Source: Cellulomonas fimi
GTDB lineage: Bacteria > Actinomycetota > Actinomycetes > Actinomycetales > Cellulomonadaceae
Direction of reading: 5' to 3'
Assembly (NCBI RefSeq): GCF_028583725.1
Contig: NZ_CP110680.1
Coordinates: forward strand, 3,100,001 to 3,164,000
DNA: 64,000 bases
The notes beneath the pieces were generated by a model. The model had not been told where the DNA came from. It made no database searches and saw only the letters and a list, made by a program, of their open reading frames with translations. Numbering within the stretch: position 1 is the first letter of the stretch; every line of letters starts with the position of its first letter. Positions 1 to 8,993 of this stretch are shown here, piece after piece. The position numbers and the translations under genes were made by a program.

Positions 1-2221
1 GCGCGACGTACTGGCCGTCGCGCAGGAACTCGTGCGCCTCCTGCGCGGTGCCCGCGAGCGCCTTCTGGGTGGCGGCGTAGAGCGCCGGGCCGGGGTTGGA
101 CGCGAGGATCCGCGACATCGCCAGGCGGTCGTCGACGATCTTGCGCGGGTACGCGCGGGTCCGGAGGAAGGTCGCCACGGCGGCGTCGGCACCGTCGAGG
201 GACGCGCGCGCCGCGGTCTTCTCCTGCCCGTCGGGCAGGGTGTCGACGAGGTGCCACACGCGTGCGCGGTTGTCCTGCCCGGCCGCGAGCGTGCGGCCTT
301 CGGAGAGCCAGGAGCGGAGCACGACCTCGTCGCCGGCGAGCGCCTCGGCGGCTGCCGCCTTGGTCCACTCGCCGCCGGTGGTGGTGAGGGCGAGCGCGGC
401 CCGGCGTCCCTTGTCGAGGACGACCTGCGTGGAGGCGCCGGGGGCGGTCGCCGCGTCGAGGAGCGCCCGCGTGGCGGCGGGGATCCGTGCCTCCTCCTCG
501 GTGTCCCAGCGCACGTTGCGGTCCCACCCGGCCGCTTCCCCGCCGGTGGCCTTGGCCTCCGTCTCGGCGGCGGCAGCCTCCTGCGCGGCTGCGATGCCAG
601 CCTCGGTCGCCTCGGCCAGACGGGCGGCGTCGGCGTCGCGGGCGAGCTTCTCGACCTTGACCGCCTGTTCGGAGGCGTCGACGGCGAGCTGCGAGGCGGC
701 GGTCGCCTCAGCGGCGTGGGCGGTCGACTCGGCGGCCGCCTGCGCGGCCTCACCGGCGTGGGCGGCGGCCTCGTCGGCCGCGACGGCGGCTCGGGTGGCG
801 TGCTCTCCGGCACGTCGCGCGAACGCGAACGCCTCGTCGGACGCGGCGGCCGCGTCCTCGGCAAACTTCAGGCTGCGCTGGGCGGCGTTCGCCGCGACGG
901 CGGCCTGCGTCTTGGCAGCGGCCGCGGCGGCCTGGGTGCGCTTCGCCTGGGCGGCGGACACGCCGGCCTGGCGCGACGCCTCGTCGGCCGCGACGGCGGC
1001 GAGGTCGGCGTTCCTGCTGGCGCTGACGGCGGCGGACGCCGCGGTGCGCGCCTGCGCGAGTGCGGCGTCGCGCTGCGCCTTGACCGCGTCGAGCGCAGCC
1101 GCCTGTGCGGCGGCGTCTCGCGCGGCCTGCGCCGCGGTCCGGGCCGCCGCCGCCTTGCCCGCGTCGGTGCGGGCGGCCGCGGCGGCGGACTGCGCGGACG
1201 CGGCGGCCTGCGCGGTGAGGGACGCGGCCGCGGTCGCCTTGCGTGCGCCGTCCGCGGCGGTCTGGGCTGCCCGGAGCGCCGCGCTCGACGCCGCGGTGGC
1301 CTCGGACGCGGCTCCCTGCGCGGCCGCGGCGGCGTCCGCCGCACGGCCGGCTGCCGCCGACGCTCCCTGTGCCGCTCCCCCGGCGGCTCGTGCCTCGTCG
1401 AGGGCGCGCTGGGCGGCGGCCTTCGCCTGCTCGGCGGCGCTGACGGCGCGCGCCGACGCCTCGGACGCGGCGGCGGCCTCGGTCGCGGTGACCTGCCCCG
1501 CCTGCCGGGCCTGCTCGGTGAGCCCGCGGATCGACGCCATCTCCGCGTCGCGTGCCCGCGCCACGGCCTGGCCGTTGACCAGGAACTCGTGCAGCTCCTC
1601 CGCGGTCCCGGCCAGGGCGGCCTGGGCGGCCGCGTCGAGCGCCGGGCCGCTGTTGTTCGGGGCCCCGTTCAGCATGGTCGCGGCCATGAGCCGCTCGTCG
1701 GCGTACTGCGCGGTCGGCAGCCCGGACGAGAGGAACTCGGACCACGCGCCCGCGTCGCCGGCGAGGGCCTTCTGCGCCGCGGCCTTGGTCGCCGGACCGC
1801 CCGCGTCGAGCGCGCGCACGACGCGCAGCCGCTCGTCGGCGTTCCAGGCGGTCCGGAAGCCCCCGTCGACGAACTCGCGCAGCGCGTCGTCGGACCCGGC
1901 GAGCGCCGCCTGCGCGGCGACCTTGAGCGCGGGACCGTCCGTGCTCGCGAGCACCTGGGCGGAGGCCCGGTAGTCGGCGCCGAGCGCCTGCTCGAAGCCG
2001 GAGTCGACGAAGGCCCTCAGGTCGGTGTCCGAGCCCAGGAGCGCCGCTTCGGCCGCACGCCGCACGGACGGGGTGCCGGCTCCGAGCAGCGACACGACCC
2101 ACGACCGGTCCCCGGCGGCGTCGGGCGGGTCCGCTGCGGCCGCTGGAGCGCCGCCGAGCGTGAACCCGAGCACCACGGTCACCACTCCGGCGACCGACGA
2201 CCTCAACCCCGTACGCGCCAC
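1..2221 (-). CDS. Secreted ALF-repeat, alanine-rich coiled-coil protein (3' end outside window)
   Basis: This is the first 740 codons of a large exported protein; no stop is reached before the window edge. The GTG start at 2221 follows an AGGGGGAG ribosome-binding site by 4-5 nt. It opens a typical signal peptide: VARTGLRSSV, a hydrophobic stretch, then GGAPAAAAD. Residues about 45-220 carry four or more copies of a 34-40-residue unit of the pattern ALAGxxxxxxEFLxxGxxxA, the short ALF repeat of actinobacterial surface proteins. Residues about 230-560 are almost pure Ala-rich heptad-like sequence, predicted as a long coiled coil. ALF units then resume (AGDEVVLRSWLSEG, AGTAQEAHEFLRDGQ). In other actinobacteria such proteins often end in a variable C-terminal toxin-like domain; that part cannot be seen here. 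The alanine richness makes the opposite strand look open as well, but only this frame has a signal peptide, a ribosome-binding site and the repeats. Confidence 0.85.
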   Translation of the reverse strand, partial: MARTGLRSSVAGVVTVVLGFTLGGAPAAAADPPDAAGDRSWVVSLLGAGTPSVRRAAEAALLGSDTDLRAFVDSGFEQALGADYRASAQVLASTDGPALKVAAQAALAGSDDALREFVDGGFRTAWNADERLRVVRALDAGGPATKAAAQKALAGDAGAWSEFLSSGLPTAQYADERLMAATMLNGAPNNSGPALDAAAQAALAGTAEELHEFLVNGQAVARARDAEMASIRGLTEQARQAGQVTATEAAAASEASARAVSAAEQAKAAAQRALDEARAAGGAAQGASAAAGRAADAAAAAQGAASEATAASSAALRAAQTAADGARKATAAASLTAQAAASAQSAAAAARTDAGKAAAARTAAQAARDAAAQAAALDAVKAQRDAALAQARTAASAAVSASRNADLAAVAADEASRQAGVSAAQAKRTQAAAAAAKTQAAVAANAAQRSLKFAEDAAAASDEAFAFARRAGEHATRAAVAADEAAAHAGEAAQAAAESTAHAAEATAASQLAVDASEQAVKVEKLARDADAARLAEATEAGIAAAQEAAAAETEAKATGGEAAGWDRNVRWDTEEEARIPAATRALLDAATAPGASTQVVLDKGRRAALALTTTGGEWTKAAAAEALAGDEVVLRSWLSEGRTLAAGQDNRARVWHLVDTLPDGQEKTAARASLDGADAAVATFLRTRAYPRKIVDDRLAMSRILASNPGPALYAATQKALAGTAQEAHEFLRDGQYVA

Positions 2222-2244
2222 AGACTCCCCCTCTGGCGCGACCT

Positions 2245-2278
2245 CTGTGACAAGTGCAGTCACAGCGATCGCGATCGC
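2245..2278. promoter_or_regulatory. Adjacent inverted repeats upstream of the ALF-repeat gene
   Basis: CTGTGAC-7 nt-GTCACAG occupies 2245-2265, a perfect 7-bp inverted repeat. It is followed directly by the 14-bp palindrome GCGATCGCGATCGC (2265-2278). They lie 24 nt upstream of the GTG at 2221. This is a plausible operator, but no regulator can be named. Confidence 0.35.
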
Positions 2279-2613
2279 CACGCCCCGACAGCAGTTCTCG
2301 AACCGGTGCTGCTCTCGGCACGCCGAGGCGAGCCGACCGAGCGGTCGTGCCTCTGACGTGCGACGAAGGCGCGCAGGAACGAACGACGGGCGGGTCCGGC
2401 GAAACGACGACGCGCTGACCGGCCGCCGTGCCGCACTCGAGAGACACACCCCTCGGCGTCGGATGTTAACCGCTTCATGACTCCCGTCGGGCGCGTTTGG
2501 CGAGGCGAGTTCCCGCGCGTCGCCCAGCCCAGGAGGTCCAAGGCTCGATGCCGGACGACGACGCGCGACGCGTTCGACCGGCCCGTGTCGGCGGGGACGG
2601 GCACGATGGGCGC
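2279..2613. other. Intergenic region between divergent genes
   Basis: This is the divergent spacer between the ALF-repeat gene (minus) and the DNA ligase (plus). Open frames cross it on both strands, but none shows a recognisable domain, ribosome-binding site or start context. CACGAT, 6 nt before the ligase ATG, is a weak -10 candidate. Confidence 0.5.
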
Positions 2614-3678
2614 ATGCGCCTGCCCGTGATGCCACCCGTCGCGCCGATGCTCGCGAAGTCCGTGCCGACGATCCCCGACGTGGGGCACGTGGAGCCGAAG
2701 TGGGACGGGTTCCGGACGATCGTGTTCCGCGACGGCGACGAGGTCGAGCTCGGCAGCCGCAACGAGAAGCCGATGACCCGCTACTTCCCTGAGCTCGTCG
2801 AGGCGATCAAGGCGAACACCCCGGAGCGCTGCGTGCTCGACGGCGAGATCGTCGTCGTCACGGGCGACCGGCTGGACTTCGACGCGCTGCAGCAGCGCAT
2901 CCACCCCGCAGCGAGCCGCGTGAAGCTCCTGAGCGGCACGACGCCCGCGAGCTTCGTGGCGTTCGACCTGCTCGCGCTCGGTGACGAGGACTACACGCAG
3001 CGCCCCTTCCGCGACAGGCGCGCGGCGCTCGTCGACGCGCTGAAGGACGCGCGCGACCCGGTGTTCGTGACGCCCGCGACGGGTGACCTCGCGGAGGCGC
3101 AGGACTGGTTCACGCGGTTCGAGGGCGCGGGGCTCGACGGGGTCGTCGCGAAGCCGCTCGACGGCACGTACCAGCCGGACAAGCGGACGATGTTCAAGAT
3201 CAAGCACGAGCGGACCGCGGACTGCGTCGTCGCGGGGTTCCGCTGGCACAAGTCGGGCGACGTCGTCGGCTCGCTGCTGCTGGGCCTGTTCAACGAGGCG
3301 GGCGACCTGCAGCACGTCGGCGTGAGCGCGTCGTTCCCGATGGCGCGCCGCAAGACGCTCCTCGACGACCTCGCCCCGTACCGCGACGTCGCGCTCGCGG
3401 AGCACCCCTGGGGCCGTTGGGCGGAGGCCGAGGCGCACGCCGGCAACCGGCTGCCGGGAGCGGTGAGCCGGTGGAACGCGACGAAGGACCTGTCGTTCGT
3501 GCCGCTCTCGCCCGAGCTCGTGGTCGAGGTCGCCTACGACCACATGGAGGGCGACCGGTTCCGGCACACCGCGCAGTTCCGCCGCTGGCGTCCGGACCGC
3601 GACCCGGAGTCGTGCACGTACGCGCAGCTGGAGAAGCCGGTGACGTTCGACCTCGCGGACATCCTCGGGACCCACTGA
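2614..3678 (+). CDS. ligC: ATP-dependent DNA ligase, LigC type
   Basis: This 354-residue ATP-dependent ligase would seal nicks or short breaks in DNA, in the style of the accessory mycobacterial LigC enzymes. The nucleotidyltransferase motif I is PKWDGFR, with the AMP-accepting Lys at residue 29. The sequence CVLDGEIVV matches motif III, GLDGVVAKPLDGTY motif IV and MFKIKHERTADCVVAGF motif V. The OB-fold domain fills the last 130 residues. The length fits LigC (about 350 residues), which lacks the polymerase and nuclease modules of LigD. I chose the ATG at 2614 because the family starts with MLAxPV-like sequence shortly before motif I; the frame is open further upstream without similarity. No ku gene is adjacent in this window. 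Confidence 0.88.
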   Translation: MRLPVMPPVAPMLAKSVPTIPDVGHVEPKWDGFRTIVFRDGDEVELGSRNEKPMTRYFPELVEAIKANTPERCVLDGEIVVVTGDRLDFDALQQRIHPAASRVKLLSGTTPASFVAFDLLALGDEDYTQRPFRDRRAALVDALKDARDPVFVTPATGDLAEAQDWFTRFEGAGLDGVVAKPLDGTYQPDKRTMFKIKHERTADCVVAGFRWHKSGDVVGSLLLGLFNEAGDLQHVGVSASFPMARRKTLLDDLAPYRDVALAEHPWGRWAEAEAHAGNRLPGAVSRWNATKDLSFVPLSPELVVEVAYDHMEGDRFRHTAQFRRWRPDRDPESCTYAQLEKPVTFDLADILGTH

Positions 3679-3715
3679 CGCCGGCCGTCGGCCCGCGGGC
3701 GCGTCGCCGCGCGGT

Positions 3716-4465
3716 TCAGCGGGCGAGGCGGCGGACCGCGTCGAGGACCGCGTCGGGCAGGTGCGGGTCGGCGAGGACGCGGAAGTGGCCGGGGGTCGCC
3801 AGCTCGACGTTCTGGGCACCGGCGAGCATCGACCCCTCGGGCACGTGCGGATCCCAGCGCGAGAAGACGGACACGATGCGCTCGTCGACGTCGACGACGC
3901 GCGCGAGCCCGACGATGTCGGGGTGGTCGGGCCGGAAGATGCGGATGGACCGCAGCGGGAGCAGCCGCGCGAGCCGCGACCCGGCGAAGGGCGTCGCGAC
4001 GGCGACGACCCCGCAGACCCGCTCCGCGACGGCGGGTTCGCTGAGCAGCCGCTTGCCGACCAGGCCGCCCTTGGAGTGCGCGACGACGACGACGTCGCGC
4101 AGGTCGCGGTCGAGGATCAGCTCGGCGACGACCCGGGCCGCCTCCGCGAGGTCCTGCACGTGGTAGCCGAGCCCGGGGACCACGTGCACGGGGTGCCCCG
4201 CGTCGAAGAGCCGGCGGGCGAGCGGCTGGAGGAACGGCCACGGCTCCATGACGCCGGGCACGAGGACGACCTCCGGGGTCGTCGGCCGCGCGGGCTGCAG
4301 GTAGCGGTCGGGTTCGCCGGGCCTGAGCACGCCGAGGACCTGGTACCACCCGGCGTACGCGTAGTCGGCGACGCGCCACCAGGTGCGTCGCACCACGTCG
4401 CCGGGCACCGCGCGGCCGACGGCGTCGCGCCCCCGCCCCTCGTCCGGCGTCGGCGACGTGGTCAC
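3716..4465 (-). CDS. Alpha/beta-hydrolase, lipase/esterase-like
   Basis: This 249-residue cytosolic hydrolase of the lipase class 2/EstA-like type has the nucleophile elbow AHSKGG in the middle of the protein, preceded by VVLVPGVMEPWPFLQPLARRL, the usual first strand and oxyanion region. The C-terminal TPGHFRVLADP probably holds the catalytic His. The GTG start at 4465 overlaps the TGA of the upstream hydrolase by 4 nt (GTGA), so the two are probably co-translated. The substrate is unknown; lipid esters and polymer-derived esters are both possible. Confidence 0.75.
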   Translation of the reverse strand: MTTSPTPDEGRGRDAVGRAVPGDVVRRTWWRVADYAYAGWYQVLGVLRPGEPDRYLQPARPTTPEVVLVPGVMEPWPFLQPLARRLFDAGHPVHVVPGLGYHVQDLAEAARVVAELILDRDLRDVVVVAHSKGGLVGKRLLSEPAVAERVCGVVAVATPFAGSRLARLLPLRSIRIFRPDHPDIVGLARVVDVDERIVSVFSRWDPHVPEGSMLAGAQNVELATPGHFRVLADPHLPDAVLDAVRRLAR

Positions 4466-5223
4466 GGCAGGATGTCCCGGGCGTCGCTCGACGTCCCGCC
4501 GCGGCAGAGCTCGGCGACGACCGCGGCACGGGCGTACTGCACGACGTGCGCGGCACCCGGCACCACGAGGGCCCGACCGTCGGGGGCGGTGTCGGCGAGC
4601 CGGCGGACCCACGCGTCGGGCGCGATCGGGTCCCGCTCGCCGCGCACGACGAGCACCGGGCAGCGGATCGCGGCGACGGCCGCGTCGGTCGCGAAGTCGA
4701 GCATGTGCGGCAGCTGCCGCGCGTACCAGCGCACGCCCGCGCGGACGTAGTCGCTGAAGACGATCGCGTTCGCGCGGAGCGGCTCGTGCACGGAGTCCCG
4801 TGCGAGGCGCAGGGCCTGCGCGACGGCGGTGGCGGCGGTCGGGTCGACGACCGGCCCGAGCAGCACGACGCGCTCCGCGACGTCGGGGTGCCGACGCGCG
4901 GCCTCGGCCACGACCTGCGCCCCCATCGAGTGACCGGTGAGGACGGCGCGCCGGACGCCGCGGGCGGCGAGCTGCTCGACGAGCCCGTCGGCGAGCTCGG
5001 TGATGCTGGGGGCCTCGTCGGGCCGGGGCGAGCGCCCGAACCCGGGCAGCTCGGGCACGAGGACGTGCGCGTCGGTGGCCAGGGCGCGGGCGAGCGGGCG
5101 GTAGTAGCGGGCAGACACCCCGATGCCGTGCACGAGGACCTGCGTCGTCGTCCCCCGGGGGGTGCCGTGCTGCTCGATCGCCCACGAGAGCGCCGGGGTG
5201 GTGCGGGCGGCGCTCGTGGTCAT
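4462..5223 (-). CDS. Alpha/beta-fold hydrolase
   Basis: This 253-residue alpha/beta-hydrolase has the oxyanion motif HGIGVSARYY, the nucleophile elbow GHSMGAQ and an acid-containing strand LVVRGERDPIAP. The catalytic His is in VPGAAHVVQYA near the C terminus. It is the first gene of a two-gene unit with the second hydrolase, joined by a 4-nt overlap. The ATG at 5223 starts the family-like N terminus. Nothing in the sequence fixes the substrate. The pair sits just downstream of smpB on the same strand, 74 nt away. Confidence 0.75.
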   Translation of the reverse strand: MTTSAARTTPALSWAIEQHGTPRGTTTQVLVHGIGVSARYYRPLARALATDAHVLVPELPGFGRSPRPDEAPSITELADGLVEQLAARGVRRAVLTGHSMGAQVVAEAARRHPDVAERVVLLGPVVDPTAATAVAQALRLARDSVHEPLRANAIVFSDYVRAGVRWYARQLPHMLDFATDAAVAAIRCPVLVVRGERDPIAPDAWVRRLADTAPDGRALVVPGAAHVVQYARAAVVAELCRGGTSSDARDILP

Positions 5224-5297
5224 GCCCCGATCGTCGTCGCGCTGGCGTGCGGCCGCACGGCGAGCGCGACGTCCGGACGGGTGAGAAGGCCCACGTC

Positions 5298-5768
5298 TCA
5301 GCGGTCGCGGAGCTCCCGCATGGCGCGCTGCGCCTCCATGTTGTCCTGACGCTCGCGGAGCGCCTGCCGCTTGTCCCAGTCCTTCTTGCCGCGCGCGAGC
5401 GCGATCTCGACCTTCGCGCGGCCGTCGAGGAAGTAGAGCGCGAGCGGCACGATCGTGTGGCCCTTCTCGCGCGTGCGGGACTCGAGCCGGTCGATCTCCT
5501 CGCGGTGCAGGAGGAGCTTGCGCTTGCGGCGCGGCGCGTGGTTGGTCCAGGTGCCCTGCGAGTACTCGGGGATGTGGACGCCGTGCAGGTAGGCCTCCCC
5601 GCCCTCGACCTCGCACCAGCCGTCGACGAGCGAGGCGCGTCCGGCGCGGAGCGCCTTGACCTCGGTGCCGGTGAGGACGACGCCGGCCTCGAACACGTCC
5701 TCGATGGTGTAGTCGTGCCGGGCCTTGCGGTTCGCGGCCACGAGCTTGCGCCCTGTCTCCTTGGCCAC
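5298..5768 (-). CDS. smpB: SsrA-binding protein SmpB
   Basis: SmpB binds tmRNA and delivers it to stalled ribosomes in trans-translation. The 156 residues match the family from end to end: [17 protein letters not shown] at the N terminus, [11 protein letters not shown], the core [15 protein letters not shown], and the basic tail [10 protein letters not shown] that occupies the mRNA channel. The ATG at 5768 gives the usual MAKE-type start. The order prfB-ftsE-ftsX-smpB is conserved in Actinobacteria; here an M23 peptidase gene lies between ftsX and smpB. A -10-like TAGGCT on the minus strand at 5840-5845 may give smpB its own promoter. No ssrA gene is seen next to it. Confidence 0.97.
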   Translation of the reverse strand: MAKETGRKLVAANRKARHDYTIEDVFEAGVVLTGTEVKALRAGRASLVDGWCEVEGGEAYLHGVHIPEYSQGTWTNHAPRRKRKLLLHREEIDRLESRTREKGHTIVPLALYFLDGRAKVEIALARGKKDWDKRQALRERQDNMEAQRAMRELRDR

Positions 5769-5906
5769 GTCCCGGCCTCCGTCCGTCGTTCGTGGAGCGG
5801 ACGAGGCGGGACCGCCCCGCCGCTCAGCAGTGCCGCAGCAGCCTACCCGTCGCCCCTGCGTCGACCACCGCTTTACGCCGCGGGCGCAGCGCGAGGGCCT
5901 GACGCC

Positions 5907-7205
5907 TCAGAGGCCGAGCAGCGGCCGGGGGTTGGTCGTGGAGCCGTTGACGTAGACCTCGAAGTGCAGGTGGCACGCCGCGGAGGTACCCGTGTTGCCG
6001 GAGTAGCCGATGAGCTGCCCGCGCTCGACGCGCTGCCCGGTCGCCACCGCGAAGGACGTGAGGTGGTTGTACGACGCCGACACCGCGTTGCCGTTGACGA
6101 ACCCGCTGTCGATCATCACCTGGTTGCCGAAGCCGTAGCGCGTCTTCGCCCAGGTCACGGTGCCGGCGCGGCCCGCGTACACCTTGGTGTTGCAGTACGT
6201 GCGCAGGTCGATGCCGGCGTGCAGGCGGACGTACCCGAGCGTCGGGTGCAGACGCATGCCGTACTCGGACGTCACGTAGATCGGGCTGATGCTCGTCGGG
6301 TTGGAGAACAGGCCCCCGCCGACGGGACCGGGCGCGGGCTGCGGCTTTCCGGCGGCGGCGTCGCGGGCGCGCTGCGCCTCGATCGCGGCGCGCAGCTCGT
6401 TCTCGATGGCCTTGGCCTCGGCATCCATCTGCGCGAGCGCGGCGGCGAGCGCGGACTTCTGCGACTCGAGCGACGCCTGCTGCGCCTGCTGCTCGGCGAC
6501 GAGCGAGTCGAGGGTGGCCTTCGCGTCGGCGGCGGCCTGCCGTGCCTGGTCGGCCTCGACGACCTTCTGGTCCGCCTCGGCCTTGAGCTCGGTGATCCGG
6601 TCCTCGACCGCGTCGAGCCGCGCCTGCGCGTTGCGGTTGCTGGCCTCGGCGGCCTTGAGGGCGTCGAGCACCTGGGCCTGCGTCCGCAGCGCGGTCGAGA
6701 CGAGCCCGTACTTCTGGACGAAGTCCTCGGTGCTCTCGGCGTCGAGGATGACGCTGACGCCCGAGACCTCTCCCCCGCCGCGGTACGCCTCGCGGGCCAT
6801 CTGGCCGATCGCGGCGCGCATCCTCGCGGCCTCGTCGGTGTCCGTCTGGATCTTGGCGGACAGGGTGACCTGCTGCTCCTGGGCGTCGACGAGGCGTGCC
6901 GCGATGAGCGCGGCCTCGCGCTGCGCCTTCTCCAGGGCGGCCTTCGCCTCGTCGAGCTTCGCCTGCGCCGCGGGGATCTGCGCCTGCAGCTCCAGCAGAC
7001 GTGCCGCGGTGACCTGGAGGTTCGCGTCGAGACCCTCCATCGCCGCCTCGGCGTCGGCCTGCGCCTTCGCGTTCGCGGCGGCCCGCTGCTCGGCGGCCTT
7101 GCGGCGGTCGTCGATCGGGTCGGCCAGCGCGGGCGAGGCGACGGCGACGCCCGCCACCAGCGCGAGGGCGGCGAGCACGGCGGTCAGGCGACGGCGACGG
7201 GCCAC
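5907..7205 (-). CDS. Exported coiled-coil M23 peptidase (EnvC/RipC-like, FtsEX partner)
   Basis: This 432-residue protein has a signal peptide (VARRRRLTAVLAALALVAG, cleaved near ALA-DP). About 250 residues of Ala/Gln/Glu-rich coiled coil follow, then a C-terminal LytM/M23 domain. The zinc ligands are present: LHAGIDLR (His and Asp) and CHLHFEVY (HxH), so it is probably an active endopeptidase. Position directly after ftsX and the coiled-coil/peptidase layout match FtsEX-controlled cell-wall hydrolase systems (PcsB, EnvC, RipC). The GTG at 7205 has GAAGG at a 7-nt spacing. A second GTG at 7211 overlaps the ftsX stop but sits too close to that ribosome-binding site. Its likely role is septal peptidoglycan splitting under FtsEX control. 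Confidence 0.88.
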   Translation of the reverse strand: MARRRRLTAVLAALALVAGVAVASPALADPIDDRRKAAEQRAAANAKAQADAEAAMEGLDANLQVTAARLLELQAQIPAAQAKLDEAKAALEKAQREAALIAARLVDAQEQQVTLSAKIQTDTDEAARMRAAIGQMAREAYRGGGEVSGVSVILDAESTEDFVQKYGLVSTALRTQAQVLDALKAAEASNRNAQARLDAVEDRITELKAEADQKVVEADQARQAAADAKATLDSLVAEQQAQQASLESQKSALAAALAQMDAEAKAIENELRAAIEAQRARDAAAGKPQPAPGPVGGGLFSNPTSISPIYVTSEYGMRLHPTLGYVRLHAGIDLRTYCNTKVYAGRAGTVTWAKTRYGFGNQVMIDSGFVNGNAVSASYNHLTSFAVATGQRVERGQLIGYSGNTGTSAACHLHFEVYVNGSTTNPRPLLGL

Positions 7206-7207
7206 GG

Positions 7208-8122
7208 TCACACCTTCGTGTAGCGGCTGAGGGTCACGAGCGACGAGATCGCCGCGAGCAGGATCGCGACGCCGACCAGCGCGGGCGCGACCGCGAGGAC
7301 GTCGGCGGTGCTGACGTACGGGATCCATCCGACGGACGCGCCGAGCCAGTCCGTCACGAGGTACTCGACGCCCAGCCACAACCCGCCGACGGCGAGCAGC
7401 GCCCCCACGGTCGCCGCGATGGCGCCCTCGAGCATGAACGGCAGCTGGATGAAGATCGTGGACGCGCCGACGAGCTTCATGATCCCCGTCTCGCGGCGGC
7501 GGCTGAGCGCGGACAGCCGGATCGTCGTGGTGATGAGCAGGACCGCGGCGAGCAGCATGACGGCGGCGAGACCACCCGCGAGCAGCGTCGCGCGGTTGAG
7601 GACGAGGAACAGCTTGTCGAACAGCCGTCGCTGGTCCTGCACCTCCTCGACGCCGGGCCGGCCGGACACGACGTCGGCGACCACCTGGTACTTCTGCGGG
7701 TCGGTGAGCTTGATCCGGTACGACGAGTTCATGTCGTCGGCGGTCGCCGCGGACGCCCAGAACTGGTCGGCGAACTGCTCCTGGAACGCGGCGAACGCCT
7801 GCTCCTTCGTCTCCTCGTACACGGTCTCGACGTACGGGGCGATCTCCGGGGCGTCGAGCGCGGACCGGATGTCGGCCCGCTGCTCGTCCGTGACCTCGCC
7901 GGACGCGCACGTCGGCTCGGACGAGTTCTGCGGGCACAGGAAGACGGAGACCTCGACCTTGTCGTACCAGTCGTCCTTCATCTTGCCGATCTGGAGCTGC
8001 AGGAGCGCCGCGGACCCGACGAACGTGAGCGAGACGAAGGTGACGAGGACGACCGAGACCGTCATCGACAGGTTGCGCCGCAGGCCCTGCCCGATCTCGG
8101 AGAGGATGAACTGGAGTCGCAC
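7208..8122 (-). CDS. ftsX: Cell-division ABC transporter-like membrane protein FtsX
   Basis: FtsX (304 residues) is the membrane half of the FtsEX complex, which turns ATP binding into activation of a cell-wall hydrolase. One transmembrane helix lies near residues 20-45. A large extracellular loop contains two Cys (FLCPQNSSEPTC), followed by three C-terminal helices with the conserved RRRETGIMKLVGAS segment. The GTG start at 8122 has GAGGGGG at 5 nt spacing. It sits 10 nt after ftsE and just before the M23 peptidase gene, its likely partner. Confidence 0.95.
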   Translation of the reverse strand: MRLQFILSEIGQGLRRNLSMTVSVVLVTFVSLTFVGSAALLQLQIGKMKDDWYDKVEVSVFLCPQNSSEPTCASGEVTDEQRADIRSALDAPEIAPYVETVYEETKEQAFAAFQEQFADQFWASAATADDMNSSYRIKLTDPQKYQVVADVVSGRPGVEEVQDQRRLFDKLFLVLNRATLLAGGLAAVMLLAAVLLITTTIRLSALSRRRETGIMKLVGASTIFIQLPFMLEGAIAATVGALLAVGGLWLGVEYLVTDWLGASVGWIPYVSTADVLAVAPALVGVAILLAAISSLVTLSRYTKV

Positions 8123-8132
8123 GCCGGCCCCC

Positions 8133-8822
8133 TCAGCGGTCCGAGCCGTAGACGCCGCGCGACTGGTCGCGCACCATCTGGCCGGTCGAGAGCTCGATGA
8201 CGCGCTTGCGCATCTGGTCGACGATCTCGTCGTCGTGCGTCGCCATGACGACGGTCGTGCCGGTGCGGTTGATGCGGTCGAGCAGGCGCATGATCCCCAG
8301 GGAGGTCGTCGGGTCGAGGTTCCCCGTGGGCTCGTCGCACAGCAGGATGCTGGGCCGGTTGACGAACGCGCGCGCGATCGCGACGCGCTGCTGCTCACCG
8401 CCGGACAGCTCGTGCGGCCGACGCTTCTCCTTGCCGGACAGGCCGACCATCTCGAGCACGTCGGGGACGGTCGTGAGGATGTGGTGCCGTGGCTTGCCGA
8501 TGACCTGGAGCGCGAACGCGACATTCTCGAACACGGTCTTGTTGGGCAGCAGCCGGAAGTCCTGGAAGACGGCGCCGATCTGGCGGCGCAGGTGCGGCAC
8601 GCGCCACGACGACAGCGTGCCGAGCTCCTTGCCGGCGACGAAGACCCGACCGGCCGACGCCCGCTCCTCGCGCAGCACGAGGCGCAGGAACGTGGACTTG
8701 CCGGAGCCGGACGCGCCGACGAGGAAGACGAACTCGCCGCGCTCGACGTCCAGGGACACGCGGTCCAGCGCGGGCCGGGCGCCGCGCGCGTAGACCTTGG
8801 TGACGTTCTCGAATCGGATCAC
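8133..8822 (-). CDS. ftsE: Cell-division ATP-binding protein FtsE
   Basis: FtsE (229 residues) is the ATPase subunit of FtsEX. Walker A is GASGSGKS (residues 36-43), the Q-loop VFQDFRLL, the signature ELSGGEQQR, Walker [13 protein letters not shown] and the switch His in MATHDDEIV. The length is normal for the family. It starts a co-linear unit ftsE-ftsX-M23 peptidase. A minus-strand TACGCT at 8875-8880 is a possible -10 about 50 nt upstream, so the unit need not be read from the sugar-transport genes before it. Confidence 0.96.
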   Translation of the reverse strand: MIRFENVTKVYARGARPALDRVSLDVERGEFVFLVGASGSGKSTFLRLVLREERASAGRVFVAGKELGTLSSWRVPHLRRQIGAVFQDFRLLPNKTVFENVAFALQVIGKPRHHILTTVPDVLEMVGLSGKEKRRPHELSGGEQQRVAIARAFVNRPSILLCDEPTGNLDPTTSLGIMRLLDRINRTGTTVVMATHDDEIVDQMRKRVIELSTGQMVRDQSRGVYGSDR

Positions 8823-8993
8823 TGCACCGGTGCGGCCAGGGTCGGGGAACGGGGTGCTGCTGCTGGCCTCGTCGAGCGTAGGCAGCGGCGCGGGGACACC
8901 CCCCGTGTGACACGCCGCACGCCTCCTGTGAGTTCGTCGCCCCGGACGACGGCGCGCGGGACGAGCCGGACGAACGGCTCGAACCGGGCGGGA

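Noticed and set aside
2246..2264. CRP/GlxR site (TGTGA...TCACA)
   Set aside because: The half-sites are 9 nt apart instead of 6, so it is kept only as an inverted repeat.
32..2356. Long open frames on the plus strand opposite the ALF-repeat gene
   Set aside because: They are Gly/Arg-rich with no domain or ribosome-binding site; the minus strand carries the signal peptide and repeats.
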